Source: JANQIV01 sp050117315 (lineage in GTDB: Bacteria > Bacteroidota > Ignavibacteria > Ignavibacteriales > Melioribacteraceae). Taken from it: 18,213 nt of DNA. The notes beneath the pieces were generated by a model. That model was given only the letters and a program-made list of their open reading frames with translations, did not search any database and was not told the DNA's origin. The DNA is taken from assembly GCA_050117315.1 (NCBI GenBank), contig JASFMY010000135.1, positions 1 through 18,213 on the forward strand, given 5' to 3'. The position numbers and the translations under genes were made by a program. Positions 13,486-18,213 of this stretch are shown one piece after another (the stretch's first letter is position 1; every line of letters begins with the position of its first letter).

Positions 13486-15609
13486 TTATTCTATAATTTT
13501 GCCGTTCCGTAATTCTTTAACAAGACGTTCGGCTTTATAAATATGTTTTAACGCTTCAATCATTCCCTGGGAGGCAACGGCAACGCTTCTATTGTCTTCC
13601 TCGATATATATAAAGTTACCTACAATGCTTGCCATATTTCCGTCGAAAAGAACCCCTACGATTTCCTGCTCTTTGTTGATTACGGGGCTTCCCGAGCTTC
13701 CGCCAACGACGTCGTGTGTTGTAACAAAATTATATGGTGTTGACAAATCAAATTCTGCAGGCGGATTTTTCCATTTTTCCGGTAAATCCCAGGGGTATTG
13801 TTTTTCAAAACCGTAATATCTTTCATAAAGCCCATAGAAGTTTGTAAACAATTCCGCAATTGTACCGTTATATTCAAATGTTTTTAATACCCCGTCGGTT
13901 ATACGCAATGTAAAGTTTGCATCCGGGGGGATTGAAGTTCCGTAAATCTCAAACATTAGCTCACCCAATAAATTATCATATACGGATTCGGTATCTGCAA
14001 TCTCTTTTACTTTTGCTTCTAATTCTTTCAGCTCATCTCTGGTATCTGCAATATATTTTATAATCGGGTCTTCAGAATTAAGGATGGCATCACTTCCCTT
14101 TCTTGCCAGTTCCATAACTTTGTCTCTATCGTTTATAACCGTTTTGCTTAACAAATAATCCCGTGCTTTAATACCGGATAAACCGTTTGTCAATAGTTTT
14201 GTTTCGGGATTTTCTTCACCCAAATTTTTTATTACCAAATCAATCCAGATTCTTAGCTTAAGATTTTCAATAGGATGATCAAATTCTTCCGGGAAAATGT
14301 TATTAATTGTTTCTTCTAAATTTTCTTCCCGGTACTTAAAAAGTCTTTCTTCATCGGGTAATTTTAATGCGTTTGCAAGCTCTACTAGGCTAACAGAAAT
14401 ACAATAAAATTGCGGCGCCCATCTTTTACTTAGTTTATAAGCATTAATCTTTTTCTGATGTTCCGTTAGTTCAGCTCTTGTTCTTTCTATTGTTTCCCAG
14501 ATGACGGAATATTTTTCTTTCAACTCAGGTTTACTTTCTACAGCTTCTTTCAACTCGTTTTCCCATGATGCTTTTCTTGCAAGCAGCTTCGGGTCACTCA
14601 AGTGATTATATAAGTTTGTTAGAACTTTCTGCCCGTTGCCGATCTCGGTTCTTAACAATTCAAACTCATCTGCTCTATCCGGATATTCCGATTTTAAATT
14701 TTCATAACCCTCGTACAATTCATTATATCTGTAAGCAAGATTTCCATAATATACATCTTTGTAATATTTCAGATGTGCCATGGTTTTAAGTCTGTTTGTC
14801 CTCCCGGGATTTCCAACCGCAAAGATCACTTCATTTTTCTGTGCGCCGTCTTTACTCCAGTTGAAAAAATGATCTGTTTTAAGAGGCTCGCCATTCTCGT
14901 CATAAATTCTATAAAATGTGCAGTCCAGGTTGTAACGCGGATAAGTAAAATTATCATAATCACCGCCGAAGTAACCAATTGCTTCTTCAGGAACAAATAC
15001 CATTCTTACATCATTGTATCTTTTATAACCGTATAACGAATAATGCCCACCGTTAAATAATTCATGAACTTTGCAAACAAGCCCGGATTCTTCTTTATAC
15101 TTATTCTCCAGCTCGGTAATCTTTGCGTTTTTGTTTTCTATCTTTTCCTTTTCCGTCTCGCCGTCATTTATTGCTTTTTGAATCTCTGCTGTTACGTCTT
15201 TTATCATCACAAGCTGATCTGCCCAATAGTCATCCACCTTTCTTTCATCTTCAATGTTTTCAGCATAAAAGCCGTCTTTTCTAAGGTCTTCTCCGTCTCT
15301 CTGTATCTGCAATCTTGGCCCGTCCGAACAGTGATTATTTGTCATAATCAACCCGTCTTCCGAAACAAACGAAGCCGTACACCCTTTTATTCTTAATGCT
15401 GATAACCTTACATCTTCAAACCATTCCTCACCGGGTTTAAAGCCGTATTCCTCTTCCAGGTATTCAAAGGGGGGAAAATCAAACACCCACATTTTACCGG
15501 TATCAAATCTTCCGTGTTTTATTTCCAGCGGGGGCTTTTGAGCATAGATGCCGGAAGTAATTATAAAAAGCAAAAGTACTGTTGATATTTTTAATGAATG
15601 CCGTTGCAT
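13486..15609 (-). CDS. S46-family dipeptidyl-peptidase (DPP7-like), secreted, paralogue
   Basis: This 707-residue paralogue of the downstream peptidase has a signal peptide (about 1-23, ending IYAQ). The catalytic residues are His93 (LIMTNNHC, with NNHC in place of the usual NHHC), Asp219 (GGDYDNFTYPR) and Ser639 (DVVGGSSGSPV). The specificity position, Gly657, again sits in FDGN, so this too looks DPP7-like. The two proteins are alike along their whole length, including KRYxDxR, WDLP/WGLTP and the C-terminal KxERLVxEL. Their divergence, especially in the helical middle, may give different peptide preferences. The start at 15609 has GGAG seven bases upstream. Together they probably feed dipeptides to uptake systems. 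A promoter should lie in 15610-15748, but no box is convincing. Confidence 0.96.
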   Translation of the reverse strand: MQRHSLKISTVLLLFIITSGIYAQKPPLEIKHGRFDTGKMWVFDFPPFEYLEEEYGFKPGEEWFEDVRLSALRIKGCTASFVSEDGLIMTNNHCSDGPRLQIQRDGEDLRKDGFYAENIEDERKVDDYWADQLVMIKDVTAEIQKAINDGETEKEKIENKNAKITELENKYKEESGLVCKVHELFNGGHYSLYGYKRYNDVRMVFVPEEAIGYFGGDYDNFTYPRYNLDCTFYRIYDENGEPLKTDHFFNWSKDGAQKNEVIFAVGNPGRTNRLKTMAHLKYYKDVYYGNLAYRYNELYEGYENLKSEYPDRADEFELLRTEIGNGQKVLTNLYNHLSDPKLLARKASWENELKEAVESKPELKEKYSVIWETIERTRAELTEHQKKINAYKLSKRWAPQFYCISVSLVELANALKLPDEERLFKYREENLEETINNIFPEEFDHPIENLKLRIWIDLVIKNLGEENPETKLLTNGLSGIKARDYLLSKTVINDRDKVMELARKGSDAILNSEDPIIKYIADTRDELKELEAKVKEIADTESVYDNLLGELMFEIYGTSIPPDANFTLRITDGVLKTFEYNGTIAELFTNFYGLYERYYGFEKQYPWDLPEKWKNPPAEFDLSTPYNFVTTHDVVGGSSGSPVINKEQEIVGVLFDGNMASIVGNFIYIEEDNRSVAVASQGMIEALKHIYKAERLVKELRNGKIIE

Positions 15610-15748
15610 AATAACTCCATAAAATTGAATATTATGATTAAAAAATACGGCTGAATCCCATTTTATTCAAATATAAAACAGACAACAGAGAAAGAAATTT
15701 AATATTCTTTCTAAAAACAGGTAAGTGATTGTTCTTCTAAATGCAACT

Positions 15749-15858
15749 CAATGGTATGAACCTCGGGGCAATTCGCCGTGGCGAACCGGACCCTTTCCGC
15801 CGCAAGTAAACCCAGCCTTCTCGTCCACCGTAGCGAACGCGGATTAAATATATGCCCC
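15749..15858. repeat. GC-rich dispersed repeat, copy 2
   Basis: Aligns with 13327-13460, with internal deletions. The hairpin TTCGCC (15772-15777) with GGCGAA (15780-15785) keeps its stem while the palindrome centre differs. The right end supplies the stop codon and probably the last residues (around AYI) of the zinc-ribbon gene on the minus strand. Confidence 0.75.
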
Positions 15859-16149
15859 GGGAAAGATAAACCGTATCTCTCCTTTTACATCTTCCTTTGA
15901 AGAACTGCATATCGGACATTTTGCAGTGTAAAAAACCACCGGCAATTCACTTGGGTCGGCATCTACAAAGTCTACAATTGATTCACAATTTTGACATTGT
16001 ACGATGTGATGAGTATAAATTTTGTCGCGGCATACCGGACATAACATTCCTATTTCACCAAGTAATTCCCGGGGATCATAAAGAAAATATGAATTGCACT
16101 TAGAATTATTGCATTTAGCAAAATTCTTAGAAGTAGTAGAAATTTTTAT
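15844..16149 (-). CDS. Small double zinc-ribbon protein, probably starting at a non-canonical ATA
   Basis: From the ATG at 16047 the product is 67 residues with CPVC, CQNC and CPIC. The same frame stays open upstream and adds KCNNSKCNSYFLYDPRELLG before that ATG, which with CPVC makes a complete zinc ribbon like the MJ0042 finger pattern; CQNC...CPIC is a second. No ATG, GTG or TTG exists in frame upstream. An ATA at 16149-16147 lies five bases after a strong GGGAGG (16160-16155), giving a 101-residue protein; the ATT at 16143-16141 is another option. The function is unknown; such ribbons bind nucleic acid or protein partners. The C-terminus abuts a repeat. It is divergent from the phosphomannomutase gene. 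If the ATG at 16047 is the true start, the first ribbon is half lost. Confidence 0.55.
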   Translation of the reverse strand: MKISTTSKNFAKCNNSKCNSYFLYDPRELLGEIGMLCPVCRDKIYTHHIVQCQNCESIVDFVDADPSELPVVFYTAKCPICSSSKEDVKGEIRFIFPGAYI

Positions 16150-16245
16150 TGTAGCCTCCCAGCAATAAAAGCTGGTGTTAATGTAGTCTTGATCTCCGTT
16201 AAAAAAAATGCAAAAAAATTCCTCTTTTTTTGATTTACAAACCGG

Positions 16246-16273
16246 TTTATAACAAAAGATTGATTTTGAAAAA
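16246..16273 (+). promoter_or_regulatory. Sigma70-type promoter of the phosphomannomutase gene
   Basis: TTGAAA (16246-16251) and a perfect TATAAT (16268-16273) are separated by 16 bases. Transcription would start near 16280, about 47 bases before the ATG at 16327. Confidence 0.6.
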
Positions 16274-16326
16274 TCCTTTAAAAAAGATATAATTCGACAG
16301 TTGTTTTTAATAATTGGAGACTAGTA

Positions 16327-17673
16327 ATGACTAAAATTCCGGGATTCAAAGCATATGATATTAGGGGAGTTGTTCCCGACCAACTGAATGAAGATTTGGC
16401 ATATAAAGTAGGCAGGGCTTTAGTTAAATTCCTGGACTGTAAAAAAGTAGTAATTGGAAGGGATGTAAGAAAATCTTCACCCGAACTTGCAAATGCACTT
16501 TCAAAGGGAATTATCGATGTAGGTTCAAACGTAATAGATCTTGAATTATGCGGTACCGAAATGATTTATTTTGGGACCCCTTTCTTAGATGCCGACGCTG
16601 GTGTAATGATTACTGCAAGCCACAATCCGCCGGAATATAACGGGTTAAAATTTGTCAAAAAAGGGTCTGTTCCGATGGGCTATGGCTCCGGGCTTAGTGA
16701 AATTGAAAAAATGATTTTAAATGACGACCTCGGGGAAATTTCAGCAACTAAAGGAACTGTTGAAAAAAAGGATATAATGAAAGAGTTTATCAACAGCCTT
16801 TCCAAATTTTATGATAAAGAAAAAATTAGACCTTATAAAGTTGTTGTTAACGCAGGTAACGGTTGCGTTGGCCCCGCACTGGATGCAATTGAACCGGAAC
16901 TGCCGATTGAAATGATAAAAGTTTTTCACGAAGCGGATTCAAATTTTCCTAACGGTGTCCCTAATCCGCTACTTCCTGAAAACCGGCAACCGACTATTGA
17001 TGCAATAAAAGAAAACAATGCCGACCTCGGCGTTGCATGGGATGGCGATTACGACCGCTGTTTCTTCTTTGATGAAAAAGGGAATTTTATTGAAGGCTAT
17101 TATATTGTCGGATTACTTGCAAAATCTATTCTCAAAAAGTATCCCGGTGAAAAAATTGTACATGACCCTAGATTAACATGGAATACGCTTGAAGTGGTTA
17201 AATCCAACGGTGGTGAGCCTATTCAATCGGTCAGCGGGCATGCCTTTATAAAAGAAAAAATGCGCCGGGTAAATTCGGTTTACGGCGGAGAAATGTCTGC
17301 GCATCATTACTTTAGAGATAACTATTATTCCGACAGCGGAATGATACCGTTCTTATTGATTCTACAATTAATGTCAGAAGAAAACAAAACACTATCCGAA
17401 CTTGTAGGGGAAATGGTTTCATCATACCCATGTTCGGGTGAAATAAATTCAAGAATAGAAAATGCTCCCGATAAACTGGAAGAAATAAAAGAAAAATATT
17501 CCGACGGGAAAATGGACTTAACGGACGGTGTTTCTATAGAATACGACAACTGGAGATTTAACGTAAGATTGAGCAACACCGAACCGTTGATAAGATTGAA
17601 TGTTGAAGCAAAAGGCGATGAAAAATTAATGAAACAAAAAACAGAAGAATTACTGAATTTGATTAGAAACTGA
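16327..17673 (+). CDS. Phosphomannomutase/phosphoglucomutase
   Basis: This 448-residue enzyme belongs to the alpha-D-phosphohexomutase family (ManB/AlgC/CpsG). It interconverts mannose-6-phosphate and mannose-1-phosphate, possibly also glucose phosphates, for GDP-mannose and surface-sugar synthesis in the cytoplasm. Visible motifs are KAYDIRG (8-14), the active-site phosphoserine loop TASHNPPEYNG (Ser98), the metal loop DGDYDR (239-244), the sugar-binding GGEMSAHHYFRD (320-331) and the phosphate-binding RLSNTEP (414-420). SAHH, rather than SGH, in the sugar loop is common in phosphomannomutase members. Length is normal and all catalytic parts are intact. A GGAG seven bases before the ATG and the promoter upstream support the start. 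It is followed after 88 bases by a small unknown gene on the same strand. Confidence 0.95.
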   Translation: MTKIPGFKAYDIRGVVPDQLNEDLAYKVGRALVKFLDCKKVVIGRDVRKSSPELANALSKGIIDVGSNVIDLELCGTEMIYFGTPFLDADAGVMITASHNPPEYNGLKFVKKGSVPMGYGSGLSEIEKMILNDDLGEISATKGTVEKKDIMKEFINSLSKFYDKEKIRPYKVVVNAGNGCVGPALDAIEPELPIEMIKVFHEADSNFPNGVPNPLLPENRQPTIDAIKENNADLGVAWDGDYDRCFFFDEKGNFIEGYYIVGLLAKSILKKYPGEKIVHDPRLTWNTLEVVKSNGGEPIQSVSGHAFIKEKMRRVNSVYGGEMSAHHYFRDNYYSDSGMIPFLLILQLMSEENKTLSELVGEMVSSYPCSGEINSRIENAPDKLEEIKEKYSDGKMDLTDGVSIEYDNWRFNVRLSNTEPLIRLNVEAKGDEKLMKQKTEELLNLIRN

Positions 17674-17761
17674 TAAATATTTTTATTATTCTTAAAAAAC
17701 AATTTTTGAAACAACATAAATATTTTACCGTCTAATGTTGAAAAACGCGGGAGAGATTCAA

Positions 17762-17977
17762 ATGAGTGAATCAAACGAAAAAACAATTGATGTTGAAAAG
17801 TTATTAAAAAACAAATTAAAATCCGTGAGCCCTGAAGCGCTTGAAAACGGAATTTCAAAAGTTATTAGCGACCTTGTAGGTGAAGATTATAAATGCACAA
17901 TCGGAGAAATTAAATACACTATTTTCAGCGGTGCAGATTTTCACGTTAAAGTTGAATTAACATATAATCCTGAATAA
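17762..17977 (+). CDS. Conserved-looking 71-residue protein of unknown function
   Basis: I do not recognise this family. The ATG at 17762 is favoured over the in-frame ATG at 17735 because GGGAG (17749-17753) lies eight bases before it. The product is acidic and soluble, with a helical first half (VEKLLKNKLK, LENGISKVISDLVG) and a C-terminal part alternating like beta strands (KCTIGEIKYTIFSGADFHVKVELTY). It has one cysteine, no signal peptide and no membrane helix. It follows the phosphomannomutase gene after 88 bases and could be in the same transcript. A long hairpin lies beyond its stop, as expected at the end of a unit. Confidence 0.75.
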   Translation: MSESNEKTIDVEKLLKNKLKSVSPEALENGISKVISDLVGEDYKCTIGEIKYTIFSGADFHVKVELTYNPE

Positions 17978-17989
17978 TAGATTTTAGTA

Positions 17990-18061
17990 CAAATCCCCGA
18001 AATCTTTATTTATCCCGTTAGGGGAAAGATTCCGGGGATTTGAAAAGCATACATTTTTTTT
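17990..18061 (+). terminator. Long hairpin after the small gene, possible terminator or repeat
   Basis: CAAATCCCCGAAATCTTT (17990-18007) pairs with AAAGATTCCGGGGATTTG (18025-18042): 18 pairs with one mismatch and a further CCC/GGG pairing in the loop. A run of nine T residues follows about ten bases later (18053-18061). The stem resembles the dispersed hairpin repeats, so it may be a repeat recruited as a terminator. Confidence 0.6.
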
Positions 18062-18094
18062 ATCTCCTTAATCCTATCTACTATCTCCTATTTA

Positions 18095-18213
18095 GGGCTT
18101 GCTGAAAAGCAAATAAGAGCTTAAAAAATAATAAGATAGGTGAATAAAACCCTGAAAAAGTGCAAAGTAATTAATAAATTGAAGAAAAAACATGTGCACT
18201 TAATAAGAGGAAA
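18095..18213 (+). mobile_element. Possible left end of an insertion sequence at the window edge
   Basis: From memory, GGGCTTGCTGAAAAGC at 18095-18110 resembles the terminal repeats of some IS1182/IS5-like elements, and a GAGGAAA at the very end could be the ribosome site of a gene just beyond the window. TTGCT/AGCAA (18099-18103/18108-18112) closes a GAAA tetraloop. Neither the transposase nor the other end is visible, so this is a guess. Confidence 0.25.

Noticed and set aside
1..18213. tRNA, rRNA, CRISPR arrays and phage genes
   Set aside because: I saw no cloverleaf with a TTCGANTC-type arm, no rRNA signature, no repeat-spacer array and no phage structural or integrase gene.

Overview
The window is AT-rich and carries S46 dipeptidyl-peptidases, an ECF sigma/FecR/TonB-receptor trio and many dispersed hairpin repeats of the GTCATTCCCG type. 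Several genes have clear Shine-Dalgarno sites (GGAGG, AAGGAG, GGGAG), which is unusual for core Bacteroidota. Together this suggests a chromosomal segment of an Ignavibacteria/Chlorobi-type relative of the Bacteroidota. The lineage is an inference from gene families and style, not a computed assignment.

Layout. Bases 1-54 hold what may be the first codons of a transposase on the minus strand. A long gene-poor stretch with hairpins and repeats follows. A soluble PAS histidine kinase with no adjacent response regulator lies at 964-2118 (+). Next, on the minus strand, comes a cell-surface signalling module: ECF sigma factor (6949-6377), FecR anti-sigma factor (6215-5220) and an STN-containing TonB-dependent receptor (5190-2560). 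The receptor should sense a ligand at the outer membrane through its STN domain, FecR should relay the signal across the inner membrane, and the sigma factor should drive expression. A 132-bp MITE-like inverted-repeat element separates this module from a minus-strand pair: a HAD-like hydrolase, then a pentapeptide-repeat protein with a C-terminal two-helix channel-like module.

Bases 9365-10041 are a repeat graveyard. They contain what looks like the 5' end of a group II intron next to a REP-like hairpin, invaded by or joined to other repeats. A two-gene unit follows: DUF1289 protein and CobO-type cob(I)alamin adenosyltransferase, with 17 bases of overlap. The 374 bases upstream contain the most interesting non-coding signal: a plus-strand TTGACA box, mutually exclusive pairings, a GUAA-capped hairpin and a very strong terminator. 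This is a candidate small structured RNA.

Two tandem, secreted S46 peptidases (13260-11128 and 15609-13486, minus) follow, both with intact catalytic residues and a glycine at the specificity position, so DPP7-like rather than DPP11-like. Related GC-rich hairpin repeats sit between and upstream of them. A small zinc-ribbon gene (minus) seems to need a non-canonical ATA start to encode its full first ribbon. Finally, on the plus strand, come a phosphomannomutase/phosphoglucomutase with a good sigma70-type promoter, a 71-aa protein of unknown function, a long hairpin, and a possible insertion-sequence end at the window edge.

The genes do not form one pathway. The coherent units are the sigma/FecR/receptor module, the peptidase pair and the DUF1289-cobO pair.
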